A stretch of DNA of 64,000 nucleotides from Ipomoea triloba (lineage: Eukaryota; Streptophyta; Magnoliopsida; Solanales; Convolvulaceae), in NCBI RefSeq assembly GCF_003576645.1, contig NC_044925.1, positions 5,290,107-5,354,106 of the forward strand. The letters are read 5' to 3'. Position 1 is the first letter of the stretch. Each line of letters begins with the position of its first letter. Positions 1-11,444 of this stretch are shown piece by piece. The notes under the pieces are model-generated. The model saw only the letters and a program-made list of their open reading frames with translations, ran no database searches and was not told the DNA's origin. Made by a program: the position numbers and the translations under genes.

Positions 1-720
1 AAGGCAATAATTCTCAAACTAACAGTGTAAATGTATCAATTCCAAATATTATCAGCAAAGGTAAAAGGCCCACACTATTCAACCAAACAACAAATTGTGG
101 GAATTGGCAGGTGAATTAGACTAAAGAATAACTGATACAAAAAACAGCAGAAGAATTAATAGAATGACTTAGAAAGAAAAGTCATTTTTTATCAGTAGTA
201 ATTCTTATGGCATTTTCATTGAATTCCATGATTGTGTTTAATGATATATCCATCTAAAACACCAGGTAGAGCATTAATCAACCAGTATTCTAGTCTAATC
301 AAAAGCTCCAAATTGTTTGGCACCACTAATTATTTCGATCCTACAAACCGCAATTAAAATGGGGAATCCTTACAACTAAACACAAACAAGCAAATTTCAT
401 TAAAATCAAAAGAGTATGAAAATATAAAAATAAAGAATCAAGTGCATAGAATGTCAAGAGGAGAAGATTGAGTAAATTACATTTCGGAGCAAACAGTTTA
501 AGTAGTGGGCCTTTGGGTCGCCGGAGCTCTTGCCCTCGCTGAAAACCCTATCTTTGTTCAATTCCTAGTCGCCCGGCGACTCCAATGTAGAGAACTCGTC
601 GGTGTATGATTGCCGGCGAGGCGGCACCAGCTCTCTGGCAAAGGAATGAGAGATAAAAAGAAGAACTTTACTCGATTTAGGGTTCAACAATTCTATTTCC
701 TTTTCTTTTTTTGTCCTTTT
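1..720 (-). promoter_or_regulatory. Possible 5' region of a minus-strand gene lying off the left edge
   Basis: No open frame of useful length is present. Around 500-650 the base composition changes: a GC-rich block with CCGG/GCCGG words sits in otherwise AT-rich DNA, and on the minus strand it contains the CT-rich, AACCCTA-containing text typical of plant 5' leaders. I infer a transcription start or 5'UTR of a gene reading to the left, out of the window. Nothing identifies the gene. The remainder of the stretch shows no recognisable feature. Confidence 0.25.
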
Positions 721-854
721 ACATTTTTGGCTTCAAATTGAGGGTTTAAGTTTCTCGACAATGCATTAACACCCCTAATATTTTTTAAAATTACATAATT
801 AATCACTGTATCCAACTTTACTGTTTTTACTAGTTAAAAATAATTCATTTTGCT

Positions 855-900
855 CTCGAAGCTTAGCATAGTTGGTTCGTCACCTGACTTAAAGTCATTG
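855..900 (+). mobile_element. Fragment of a tRNA-derived SINE 5' end
   Basis: The text TAGCATAGTTGGTTCGTCACC followed by TGACTTAAAGTCAT resembles the tRNA-like head of the GC-rich SINE-like unit at 11841-12060 (read on its minus strand: TAGTTTGTTTGTCGCC then TGACTTAAAGGTCAT). Only about 45 bp are recognisable here and no tail or target duplication was found. Confidence 0.3.
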
Positions 901-949
901 TAAATAATATTAGTATTAATATTTATATTTATATTTTGTATTTAGTAAA

Positions 950-1315
950 ATGTATGGTGTAAAATATCTTGACTTAGCTTTCTATTGTACAGGAGAGTTT
1001 TGTGTCTCCTTAGTCATATAGGACTGTATTATTCTATTGTTTTGAATTAATGCAATTCTGATAATCTCATTTGGTATCAGTTAGCGTTAGGACTCCCCTC
1101 TTTTCTCTCCCAACCTAACGATGTCGACCAATTCCTCTGAGCATACGGTGACTGGCGCCACCGTCACTGCTCCGGCACCCACCACCAACTCCCAATCTGC
1201 AGCACATCACTTTGTGTCGATTATGACTAGAGGCAAATTAGGTGAATTGATTATAGAGACTATAGGGACGGGGTCTTGTAGGCTTAGGATTAGTTCGACG
1301 AACGAGATAACCTAA
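950..1315 (+). mobile_element. Ty1/copia fragment: LTR end, primer-binding site and start of gag
   Basis: A probable LTR 3' end is followed by TGGTATCAG at 1072-1080, the initiator-Met tRNA primer-binding site typical of plant copia elements. An open frame at 1121-1315 (64 aa) follows, with an S/T-rich head and an AHHFVSI motif. The same motif (AHHFISV) occurs at the start of gag in the copia element at 42.9-44.9 kb, which supports the call. The frame then diverges and ends, so gag is truncated after about 35 residues. No protease, integrase or RT follows. The exact LTR start is not visible. Confidence 0.5.
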
Positions 1316-2089
1316 ATTTTAAAAAATCATTTTTAGTTCATCAATCATTTAGCTTTAATTGTTTAAATCTTTATTTGTTGCCGATGTTCATAAAACATCC
1401 CTAATTTTATTTTTAAAATTTGTGATTTGGTTCATATTCTAAATTTTATTAATAGGTATTATTTGTAAAATCACATTTGAATTTATGTTTTTGCTAAATC
1501 CTATGTTCATGGATTCACTATTTTGTCGTTAGAAGGATAAAAATCCTAACTTTTCTAAAAATAAGAGTATATTTCGCCAGAGTTAAAAAAAAAAAAATAT
1601 TGACTAGTACAATTAAAAATGTACAATTGAAGGACTAATGGAATATTTTAATGTACTAGATTAGTTCTCAATTTCTCATGGACTCATGGGATAGTGGTTC
1701 TCATTAGAAATTTTTTTCGTAATTATCGTCAATTTTACTATGCAAACTTGAACACTAAAATGTGCAATTCTCAAACTTTTCCAAGTTTGTACATTTAATA
1801 TTAAAATATTGCACTTGTAAAAATATAAAAAGTGCATTACACTTAGGCTTTCAATTTTATAGTTAATGACTGATTTTTTGTTTTGTTTGGTTTAGTGGTT
1901 CACCTTTTACTACTTAGGGTATAACATTTACGGTTTAGATTTAAAATTTAGTTTTTTTCGTTGATTTTATAAAATTATCAAATTTGCATATTTAGTTGTT
2001 AAAATTACATATTTAAGTGTTTAAATTTGTATAATAAAATTTATAATAATTAAAAAAAATATCACCCCATTTTATTTTAAAACCTAATT

Positions 2090-2372
2090 AAAGTCGTTAA
2101 ACTTTTCTTTTTTTTTTGGAATACAATAGGAGGGGGACCCCGGCTGATAAAAGAGAAGCAGCCTACACCGTCTCATGAATGAGACGCAGATAAACAACCC
2201 CTATCTAGTCATCGTGAGCTAATTTCTCACAGCCCATCGGGGAAGACGCAAAAAACATTCTATCCACCCTACTATTCATAGCCAACTAGGCCAAAAAATC
2301 AGCAACGAGTTCTGCTCGCGATAGACGTGGACCAAGGTCATGCATGCATGCATGCCAAAGTCGTTAAACTTT
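2090..2372 (-). mobile_element. 5'-truncated LINE tail with a 16-bp target-site duplication
   Basis: The 16-bp word AAAGTCGTTAAACTTT occurs at 2090-2105 and again at 2357-2372, bracketing a 251-bp GC-richer insert that starts (on +) with a poly(T) run. On the minus strand the insert is therefore a poly(A)-tailed retroinsertion. Its translation gives pieces such as HVYREQN, ADFLA and LAMNSRVD, which resemble the C-terminal RNase H region of plant L1-type LINEs. A stop codon follows ADFLA, so it is non-coding. Truncation, tail and duplication together make a LINE insertion the best reading. Confidence 0.75.
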
Positions 2373-2645
2373 GACAAATATAAAGCTAGATTAGTTTTTA
2401 TTTCTCTAGTATAGTACTTTCTCACACTTAGCCTACTGCCTACCTATATGAGACAATGAAAAGACGCCACACATTGAGACCATCACTCCGCTCCACGTAT
2501 GCACCATTCTCAAACCCTCTCAACCTCGCCGGCGAATCTCTAAGATCTCTCTCTCGGAAATCATGGCCTTTCTGTTAGATCCGCGAACTCTTCCCTCTAA
2601 TACATCTCTTTATCTTTATTCATATAAAGATATAGATAGAAAGAT

Positions 2646-3675
2646 ATGTATAACACACTGGATATCGGAGTCTATACGGAAATGGGCTCTTCCCGGACAG
2701 ATTTGAACTGCAGAATCTTTCCGGAACCGGTTGATCACTTCGACCGAATGCCGGACTCTCTCATAGTCCTGGTTTTCAACAAGATCGCCGACGTGAAAGC
2801 TCTCGGCCGATGCGGCGTAGTGTCCAGGCGTTTTAACTCGCTCGTTTCCCAGGTGGAAAACGTCGTCGTTCGTGTCGACCGCGTTATCTCCGCCGACCAT
2901 GATTTTTCTTCCTCTGCTGCCGTGGACTACAAGACCGACAACCGGTTCTGCTCTCTCTTCACTCTCTTCATATATTGTCTGATCGAATACTTGGATTCTT
3001 TTACCCAATTCTTTGCCAACTCTCGCCGGCGTGCCGACGCTTGTTCGCCCCCAATTCAGGTTTTGAAGAATTTTAACGAAATCAAGTCTCTACGGATCGA
3101 GCTGCCCAGCGGCGAGCTTGGAATTGATGAAAGGGGTTTTGTTGAGGTGGAGAATCGATTTCGGTTCCACGCTCGATTACTGCGTTATCCTTGGCGCCTC
3201 CTCGTTGGTGACTCCAAACTATGACGATGGGACCATTCCTGAATCCTTTTACGTTAGCCGGGACATGAAATTTCGTGTGGTGTATAGAATAAGTTCCACG
3301 ATTGCGGCTTCTGTTAGGCGTTATTTGCTTACGCCGATTATCTCAGAGCACAAGGCTCTGGATAGTTTGATCTTGAGCGATGGTGATGGGCAGGGTGTGT
3401 TGTGTATAAGGGTGAAGCCTCTTTCGGCCGCAACGATACCTGTGGAGTTGCCAGCACTGAGCACGCTATTTTGGTGTGCTCCTCGTTTGGAGTTGCTTGA
3501 TGGGACGGTGCTGAAAGGGGCAACTCTGGTGGCCATTAGGCCTAGTGAGGTGCCCAGAGAAGATGTTTTTGGGTCTGATGGGAATTGGTTAGCTTCGGCT
3601 TTTGAGGAGCCGTATGGAACAGCTGCTAGGATGTTGGTGAAGGGGAGGACCTTCTTGGAGATGAACTCATTCTGA
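2646..3675 (+). CDS. F-box protein of the AUF1/AUF2 type, with one frameshift
   Basis: This is an intronless gene. The first frame (2646-3224) carries an F-box at about residues 30-80, seen as FDRMPDSLIVLVFNKI followed by DVKALGRCGVVSRRFNSL. In this family the F-box binds SKP1/ASK in an SCF ubiquitin ligase; Arabidopsis AUF1 is auxin-induced and affects root growth. The second frame (to the stop at 3673-3675) supplies the rest: GVLLRWRIDFGSTLDYCVI, then SVRRYLLTPIISEHKALDSLILSDGDG, and the family's hallmark end FLEMNSF. The two frames overlap; homology moves from one to the other near 3136-3150, at a GGGGTTTT run, so one extra base there explains the break. Met at 2646 is the first in frame; Met at 2682 is an alternative. 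The combined length of about 340 aa fits the family. The shift may be a homopolymer sequencing error or a real lesion; the uninterrupted downstream frame favours an error or a young mutation. Confidence 0.82.
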
Positions 3676-6183
3676 CACTTCAATCATTCCAACCACATAA
3701 TCAATAAGCAAGTAGCTGTTAGATATGAATCCCTGAGGTATCCATCTTTTGATTGAGAGTGAATATCCTATCTTGTTAATTATAATATGCCATTCTTTTT
3801 GCACTTATATGAATTTTGAATTGTTTGAATCAAGTGCCAACTTTAGTTATTTCTTTATAGACCGTCATCACATTTTCGAGAGACATGGTATTGGATGGAG
3901 GCCCCCTAGCCACCAAACATGGCCGTTTATTGGCCACCGCAAAAACTATAGCTCATAGAAGACGCAATTTTATTTCCTTATAGACCACCATCACATTTTT
4001 GAGAGGCAAAGTGCTGGACTTGGCCCTTGGCCAACATTAATGGATAACATTATATTGTTGCATTTGAAAGTATTGCATCTGCGAATCAATTAGTTGATTC
4101 ATACTACATTTTTTTTTATGTGTATGATGCTGCATTTCCCTCAACTGTTATATGTGTTGCAAAAAAATCAATGGCCATTTGTGCTTTTTCTTATTCATTG
4201 GACTGTTAAATGTTAATAGATTCTTTGTTTGAAGTTTGCATTGCATACAATCTAACATAGTGTTCCTGGTTCGGTTTTTGATTTGTTCCACTTCTAAATG
4301 TCTTTGCATATAATTTACAAATACGACTTATAAGAACTTGCTTTTGCTGTTATCTTTATAAACTGTGGTAGTCATCCACGATTCTTGCTACCATTGGCTT
4401 TGTTCTTTATAAATGCTACTGTATTGTTAGATGAAACAACTACTCGTTTCTTATTTATGGAGGGAAATAGAAGTTCTTTTCTCGCCATTGTCTTTCCCAG
4501 TTTGTGTTTTTATCTTTGTGCATTCGTGTTTGTAGACCCAATGGTTGTGACATATATGTGTTGTTGCAAGAAGTTGCTCCAACAGATGAGCATCCCTGCA
4601 CACATATATATGTTCTATCTTTGAATTTCATTAGTTTTGTTTTAATGCTGGCACGCAAAATTATTACGGTGTAAATTGGTGGTCAGTTACCAACTCTAAG
4701 GGTGGTCTGTGAATCTTACTACTTTCTGCATTTACATGTACCATTCGTCAAGTTTACTCGTAAATAAACTTCAGGGCATTCAGAAATGTGTTCAGTATCA
4801 AGAGCATTGGCGCGTACAATCCAATGGCATCATTATACCTATGATATTTGCATTGTTCGCATGTTGCTCTCTTTGTGATAACTTGTCACAAATTTTTTTT
4901 GGCCAATGCATACCAACTTCTTGCATCATTTGGCCAGATTTACGCCTGTTTACAAACATTGTGGTTAACTTGTGAAAACTCAGCCTTGCTATTGTTAAAT
5001 GAATCATAAATATGAACACAACAATTTATCACTCTTTTATTTGCAAGCATATTATTATTCTATTTATTACTTGAATTTTTACGTAATAAGTAAAATTATT
5101 TTATAAATAATTTGACTAAAAATTATTTTTTATTGCCTTAAAAAATAAATTATTTATTATTATTATTATTAAAGTAGTCATAAATTATTTTATCATATTA
5201 TATTACAACTAAAAAAATAATTACTAATCTTATATAAGTACAAAAAATTGTAGTCATTATGTAATTATTACTAATTTCATTATTTTTATGATTTCTAATA
5301 ATTAAACAATTATTTTTCATTATTAATATACACTAATTACAAATTTTTGTTAATTATATTTAAGTTTCCAAATTATTATGTAATAATTATTACATACTAA
5401 TTAACTAACTAGATAGTATGCATTATAAATTTAAGGCTAAAGTGTCATCTCGCACCATGAACCATAAGCGATTCTTCATGCCGCACCTGATCTTTCATAA
5501 GTGATTATTCGATCCATAAACCATTCAATTTTTTTCGCCTAGACTTTTTTATAGGTTTAGGGTTTAGGGTAAGAAGAATCAAATTCGAGATGGATTGAGT
5601 GAAAACGAAAGAGTGTAAAATAAGAGGGACCTTAGCAATCTGTGCGTGAAATTAGTCTCCCTTTTTTTCATCTATAAGAATGTGTCTTTCTCTGGTATGG
5701 TTTAAAATGTCCATGCCGGCACCATTGATATGCATGCATATTTACCTTAATATAATCTTTGGTCCAAATTGTTGATTTAAATATCTCTATTTCAGGAAGA
5801 ATGCTGCTTTTTGAGTAAGGTTGATCTCTGTCGGTCTCGGAAGTCAAATAGAAAAAAAACCACAATTTTGCCTTTGGAGTTTGGACATACATTGATACAT
5901 AATACATACTCTAAGCCAGTCATGCTTCTACAGATGAGTTCTTAATCCCATTTGAGTCATGATGTATTCTGTGCTATCTACCCATTACAGTAGCTGAAAT
6001 CTGTCTCCTTGCACCCCCACCCCCCTTTTTTCTTTAAATGAAACATAATAGACATCTGCTTTGGTTAATAGTTAATGGCATATGCTTTTAAAGAGTACAA
6101 AAGACATCTGGAAAAATGTTGCCCCTTGTTATTACTTACCTCCCTGTGAATATTGTAGGATATGGATGTTTTTCTCATGATAA
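3676..6183. other. Intergenic, AT-rich; nothing coding recognised
   Basis: The first few hundred bases are probably the 3'UTR and downstream region of the F-box gene. Two similar stretches near 3850-3930 and 3970-4030 (both with ACCRTCATCACATTT.GAGA) look like a diverged local duplication. Beyond 5040 the sequence is very AT-rich. Two TTTAGGG units (telomere-type words) lie near 5558. Short open frames here show no domain, codon bias or homology I recognise. Confidence 0.4.
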
Positions 6184-6483
6184 ATGTGCAAAGGAGTTAA
6201 TATCTCCAATGGTCCTCCGAGTATTTAGCGATTTATCAGCTGTGGTCCCTCAACTTTTAAATGACCTCTAATGGTCTTCTAAGTTTTAAAAAATAACCAC
6301 ACATGGTCCTTTTAGGACGTCTCGTGGTCAATTTAAACTCGAGTTATTTTAAGAACTAGGACCACGGGTGGTTATTTTTTAAAACTTAGAGGGCCATTGG
6401 AGGTCATTTAAAAGTCGAGGGACCACATCTGGTAAATCGCTAATACTCGGAGGACCATTGGAGGTATTAACTCATGTGCAAAG
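6184..6483. mobile_element. Mutator-like foldback MITE with 10-bp TSD (ATGTGCAAAG)
   Basis: The element proper is 6194-6473 (280 bp). Its two halves are near-perfect inverted repeats, beginning GAGTTAATATCTCCAATGG and ending with the complement CCATTGGAGGTATTAACTC. The 10-bp word ATGTGCAAAG flanks it at 6184-6193 and 6474-6483. TSDs of 9-11 bp are characteristic of Mutator-like elements. The same terminal word, GAGTTAAT, starts the elements at 35730, 51791 and 57232. Confidence 0.85.
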
Positions 6484-6584
6484 TGTTGCACTATATGGTA
6501 CTTATACAACAAATCTTTCTCGTTTATAAATTAAATCAACCTTTCAGTAATTGATACTTGGTATCTGCATTATGGTTATTTATT

Positions 6585-6925
6585 TTTGGGAAAAAGTACT
6601 AATAAGCCATCGAACTATTTGGAATTAGCAATTAAGCAATCAAACTCAAATAAGTTCCAAATAAGCCACTGAACTCAGAAAAAACAAAGTAAAACAAAGT
6701 AATTAAGCTACTAAACCGATAAAAAAAAAACAATTAACATTGTTAACAGGTCATTTGCTTATTCCAGCCACCGGCGACGACTTTTCTGGTGATCGGTGAA
6801 AAATTCCAATGACGACAGAGGTAATCGCTGATCGCATTTTCCGGCGAGGATGGTCGCCCTTGCTGAAGAATACGGCCAGAGGTTGCCTTCGGCCTTCTCC
6901 TGGAGAAGGCGACCAGAGGTATAAA
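6585..6925. mobile_element. Fragment of a MULE-like element with GGTCGCCTTCTCC-rich interior
   Basis: The AT-rich left part (AAGTACTAATAAGCCATCGA and AATTAGCAATTAAGC) resembles the ends of the element at 23450-24090. The GC-rich part at about 6760-6920 repeats the motif GGTCGCC / GGAGAAGGCGACC on both strands, as do the interiors at 23590-23930 and 39010-39335. It abuts copia RNase H sequence at about 6925, so the right end is missing or was replaced. Confidence 0.45.
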
Positions 6926-7357
6926 AATCATGGTCACACTAAGATTGAGTGTTTTACGGATGTTGATTGGGTAGGATCCAAAGAGGATCGAAGATCAACA
7001 ATTGGATATTGTGTTTTCTTTGGAGGTAATTTGGTTTCGTGGAAGAGTAAAAAGCATAGCGTGGTTTCTCGTTCGAGTGCAGAGTTTGAATATAGGTCGA
7101 TAGCACAATCAACATGTGAAGTGATGTGGATAAACAACCTTTTGAATGAGACTAGTTTAAAAGTTTCGATTCCTGCAAAGTTATGGTGTGATAATCAAGT
7201 TGCTCTTCATATTTTATCAAACCCGGTATTTCATGAACGAATCAAGCACATAGAAATTGACTGTCATTTTGTTCGTAAGAAGATACAACGAGGGTTAATC
7301 TCCACTGAATTCGTAAAAATAGGAGAATCGGGATCTATTCACAAATGTCCTAACTAG
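6926..7357 (+). pseudogene. Ty1/copia RNase H domain, 3' part of a pol polyprotein
   Basis: The frame 6809-7357 becomes copia sequence from about 6926. It shows the conserved RNase H order of Ty1/copia: FTDVDWVGSKEDRRSTIGYC with the first Asp, SWKSKKHSVVSRSSAEFEYR with the Glu, then WCDNQVALHI with the next Asp, and HIEIDCHFVR near the end. This domain removes the RNA strand during reverse transcription of the element. Everything upstream (gag, protease, integrase, RT) is absent, so it cannot act alone. A polypurine tract and LTR follow. Confidence 0.85.
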
Positions 7358-7424
7358 GACGCGAGTTAGTTATTTGTGTAACAAGTTGGGCATAATTAAT
7401 ATTTTTGTTTCAATCCTCCAACTT

Positions 7425-7573
7425 AAGGGGGAGTGTTATAGAATATTCATCAAATATGGAATCCTACATATTAGGAAGCTTGAAGGTTAGGGTCTTGAGT
7501 GGGAGGTATATATAAACTTGTTTTAATATATCATATGTCATCTAGCTTGTATTTATAGGGTGGTGTATTCTCA
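7425..7573 (+). mobile_element. Copia polypurine tract and start of 3' LTR
   Basis: AAGGGGGAG at 7425-7433 is a polypurine tract, the plus-strand primer site of LTR retrotransposons. It is followed directly by TGTTATAGAATATTC at 7434, a normal TG-type LTR start. The LTR is interrupted at 7574 by a Mutator-like MITE and resumes after 8188 (CCAAGAGGTGTG...). Its far end is not clear, probably within 8200-8330. Confidence 0.7.
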
Positions 7574-8188
7574 CGCAAATTATGCTGTGGACCCAGGTCC
7601 ACCTTGCAAGGTGGACCTGGGTCCAAAATTACGTCGTTTTGTCTTTTTTTTTTTTTTGTTTAAATAGTAAACATATTGCTGAATATAGATTGTCCAAAAA
7701 TGTGTGAATGTAGAGGTTTCAAAGTATGAATGTAGAGTATAGAAATCGTGAATGTAGACTTATGATTGTGTGAATGTAGAGTTGCCCAGAAATGTGTGAA
7801 TATGGAGGTTTCAAATTGTAAATATGGAGTATAGAAATCGTGAATGTAGAGTTATGCATGTGTGAATCTGTAATAGAGTTAAGAAATTCTAGCAACTTGT
7901 AGCCCTGTAATGTGTGAATGTGGAGTTCTTAAGTTGTGAATATGGAGTATATGACCTATGAATATACAGTTTTGAATGTGTGAATGCATAACAGTGGTAA
8001 TATAGTTACTAAACATATAATCCTATAATATGTGAATGTGAAATTTACAAATTGTGAATGTAAAGTATAGTGTATGTGAATGTAGAGTTTGTGTTCCACA
8101 TTTCAGGCCAATATGTTTAGCAAAAAAAAAAAAAAAAAAAAAGCGTTGTTTTTGGACCCAATCCACGGCATAACTAGTGGTATTCTCA
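7565..8188. mobile_element. Mutator-like MITE inside the copia LTR, 9-bp TSD (GTATTCTCA)
   Basis: GTATTCTCA occurs at 7565-7573 and 8180-8188. The 606-bp element between them has terminal inverted repeats CGCAAATTATGCTGTGGACC and (complement of the right end) CACTAGTTATGCCGTGG. Just inside the left end, 7589-7624 is a perfect 36-bp palindrome built on GGACCCAGGTCC. The interior is a degenerate minisatellite of GTGAATGTAGAGTT-like units, ending in poly(A). A second, left-truncated copy lies at 53112-53687. It has no coding capacity and is non-autonomous. Confidence 0.85.
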
Positions 8189-9031
8189 TCCAAGAGGTGT
8201 GAAACAGAGAACTGCTACAACTCAAGGTATTTCTCCTAAACCTTTGAACATACAAATCCAATAATTCAATCCCCATTATGATCTCTCTCAAGCCTGCTTG
8301 TGCTTGCAAGTCCCAAGCCCACTTTCTTAGCCCATATTTGTATTATTAAGCTTGACCTAACCTACCGCAAGCGGGATCCACCCAACCCAACGATTTTATC
8401 AATCTCATTAAAGAAAACAAACGGGGTATTGTAACAAATTTGGATCATGTTACTTTATCCCTATTAAAAACGTAAATAAAAACAAAAACAGAAAATAATT
8501 TCCAAGATTATTAAATACCTTAAAATAGCAAAAGAATTGTTAGATTTCTCCATCCCATTCCCATATAAGCTATGACTTAAGATAAAATCACATGAAAGTA
8601 GCATGCATATTCAACAAACACACACAAGAAGATTATGCTGAAGCTTGCCAAAAAAAAAAAGAAAAAAAGATTATGCTGAAAGAACATGTAGCATATGATA
8701 TGATCAATTGATGGCGGTTATGCACACTTAAATCGAAACTAACACAGATCAGAGATCGAAATCTGGGAGGGGATGGGAAGGGATAATGTTTCAATCAACA
8801 AACTAACATATCATCTGATCTCTCAGCAAAAATAACAAACTGGGCACTGGGCACTGGGCACCACCCAAACAGCCAGCCATAAAAGCAACTAGCAAAATGC
8901 ATATGCCTGCCTGCCTGGAGTGTACAACATCTATATTTTTGGGTGCCTCACAATATTTTCACTTTGTAATGGATCATAAAATGCCATCTCACAAACCATT
9001 ACAATAAGCGCCGCCCTTCACACTTCCATCT
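8189..9031. other. Remainder of copia LTR, then intergenic or 3'UTR sequence
   Basis: The first 100-150 bp probably complete the LTR interrupted at 7574. From about 8500 the sequence is AT-rich, with three GGGCACT repeats near 8840-8860 and GCCTGCCTGCCTGG near 8908. If the exon at 9032-9100 is real, part of this stretch is its 3'UTR on the minus strand. Confidence 0.3.
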
Positions 9032-9100
9032 TCACTTACCTGCTGCCTGCATCAATGAAATTTGCTTCAATGTATCAGAAAACGCTTCAGCATTCGCAAT
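9032..9100 (-). CDS. Possible terminal exon of an unidentified gene
   Basis: Reading the minus strand, an AG acceptor at 9101-9102 (after a T-rich stretch) is followed by an open segment translating to IANAEAFSDTLKQISLMQAA, then GK and a TGA at 9032-9034. The same point also offers a strong donor, GCAG followed by GTAAGTG, so the exon could instead end near 9040 and be internal. The peptide is balanced in composition and unlike the poly-Ile/Lys noise around it. I do not recognise the protein and could not find its upstream exons among the AT-rich DNA at 9.1-10.9 kb. Confidence 0.3.
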   Translation of the reverse strand: MANAEAFSDTLKQISLMQAAGK

Positions 9101-10986
9101 CTTTAATGAAATAAGCATTTGTTTATGCATCATATATGATATGCTAAGGTTGCCAGGATTGTACTATATATGCAACAAAAGATAATAGTATGGCACGATT
9201 GCATATTCAAACTCAAAAGTATCAAAAAGAATTCACAAGTTCAGAGTAAAAACTCAACATAGATAGATAAATCAAATCGGTTGTGAACTGTGACGAGAGG
9301 AACAAATCGCAATATAAGAACTCAACAAAATCCTACTTCACTAATTGCAACTTTTCATTACCCTTTGATCAATTTTCAATTCTTAAATTGATTAGGTTTA
9401 TATCAAAGGTTGTTATATGCAGACAAGGAATCATATGTTGTTATGCAGCTTATCATGAGGAAAAAAAGGGATGGATTTGTTATATATTATGCTATTTTGG
9501 CTATTTTTCTTTTATGAATATTGCTTGTTCTTGTAAGCCAATTATATCAAAAAGCAGATAAAATTAAAGGCCTTCATAAAAGTAAGTTTCCTATGCTTAT
9601 AAAATGAGCAACATAGTAATCATGAGAGTAGGAAAAAAAAGTTAAAATAATTTGAAGTCTACTATTACAATAGTTTAAAGTGAATGCTGACTTATCATTA
9701 TGAGAATAAAGAAATTTTGCTTTCTTTCAATACCTTTATTTGGTTTTGGAACCATTCTTTCCTAATTTACAACTTTGGATCAAAATCCTCCACATTTATT
9801 GTTCAACTCACCTTATTAAACCGATTGCTTATCCCAACTCCAACCCTCGAGTATCTATCTTAATGCCCATAAATCGTTTCTTAAATAATGTCAAAATTAA
9901 TAAAGCACACATATATTTACCTCTACACTAATATTCACTATTTCTACATAAGCAGACACAAGGTCATGTTTCCGTGCGATCACTCACCATTAGGTACGCA
10001 TAAATGCCAACACAAAGTATTCGGAAATGCACCATTAGGTGTGATGCGGCATGGTGCATTTTTTTTGGTGTGTGGTGCATTTTCAAACAGTGTGTGGTAC
10101 TTTTTTACATACCTAATGGTGAATTCGCATCGGTCACACGGGAAGCACCAGCCGCATTTGAACCAGTACCAGCACACACATACATATATGTAGGTATCTA
10201 CATTAGCATTGCAAGTTAGATCATTTAGTGTTTCTTAGTTTAGTTGACAAAAGCTGACAAAAACTATTTTATTTTTTAAAAACAACAATACAATTAAGCA
10301 GGGGTTTTAAAAAAATAAGACACAAATACAAGGAGGTAGGGAGGAATTTCAAAGGCTCTAGACCAACCTAAGAACCAATAGCCTTTAACAAGAACATATA
10401 TTACATCTCCTAACATGCTGATAAACAACATTATCAAAAGAATGAAAAATTGATGATTCTTTGTATGAGTTGATTTGATTTAGTATTAGCAAATACGGAG
10501 TAAACTTTATATATTTAAAAATTATTTTAAAAGTTTTATTAAATACACAAAAAGTTCAATTTAAAAATTAAAAAAAAATGTTAAAAAGAAAAATAAACCA
10601 AAAAACAATTTGACCATTTGAATAGTAAATTAAATGATGTATATAAAGTTATATAAAGTGTTATGTTAAAAGTATACACGATAGAAGTATTTATAAACCT
10701 GATCCGGCTAACACAATCATATATCAACTATCAACTAATTTAATTAGCTATCAGCTCATTGCCAAACACCCCCTTACACGCATCCAACCCACCCGACCAT
10801 TACACTCCAAAAATCTAATCCACTAGTATCTAAAGAGAACTAAGACTATTAAGATTGATGTAAATTACAATTCCTTCCATTTCTTATATAAACTTCTTTA
10901 TGAAGAACTCAAGAGTTGTATAAGACATCTTAGGTATGTTCCCATGATATCTCAGAAACCTTACTCTAGATTTCTACATACAAAAA
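9101..10986. other. AT-rich stretch with a fragment of a GTGGTGCATT-type dispersed repeat
   Basis: About 9965-10170 contains CACCATTAGGT, GTGGTGCATTTT and a CACACGGGAAGCACCAGCCGC segment. These correspond to the right half of the (TA)n-flanked element at 32155-32479. The rest is AT-rich with no repeat or coding signal I can name. If the exon at 9032-9100 is real, upstream exons should lie here, but none is convincing. Confidence 0.4.
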
Positions 10987-11027
10987 TTACATATGATTAC
11001 TTTTCTTGATAAACAAACCACTTTGAA

Positions 11028-11030
<3 letters not shown>

Positions 11031-11116
<86 letters not shown>

Positions 11117-11353
11117 TAAAAGCAGAAATACCATGTAAACTGAGAGCATAGGTGGTATAAATTTGTAATTTTAAACAAAAAGTGACAAGTTGGATTCATT
11201 TCCTTATAAGTTTGATATGATCTTTGAGTTGACAGTCATGAACTTCTAAGGATCACCAGGATCTTTTGAGATCTTATGAAGACCTAAACAATTCTAAGGA
11301 TCATTTCATATATCATATTTTAAGAAATGATTAGCTAGTAGATATTGTTTAAN

Positions 11354-11444
<91 letters not shown>

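Noticed and set aside
2616..3008. 130-aa open frame antisense to the F-box gene
   Set aside because: It lies wholly opposite conserved F-box codons and has no domain; it is a shadow frame.
7640..8080. Regularly spaced GTGAATGTAGAG repeats as a CRISPR-like array
   Set aside because: They are a degenerate minisatellite within a plant MITE, with no conserved repeats separated by unique spacers.
9283..9561. 92-aa frame in AT-rich DNA
   Set aside because: No domain, Ile/Phe/Cys-rich, no splice or codon support.
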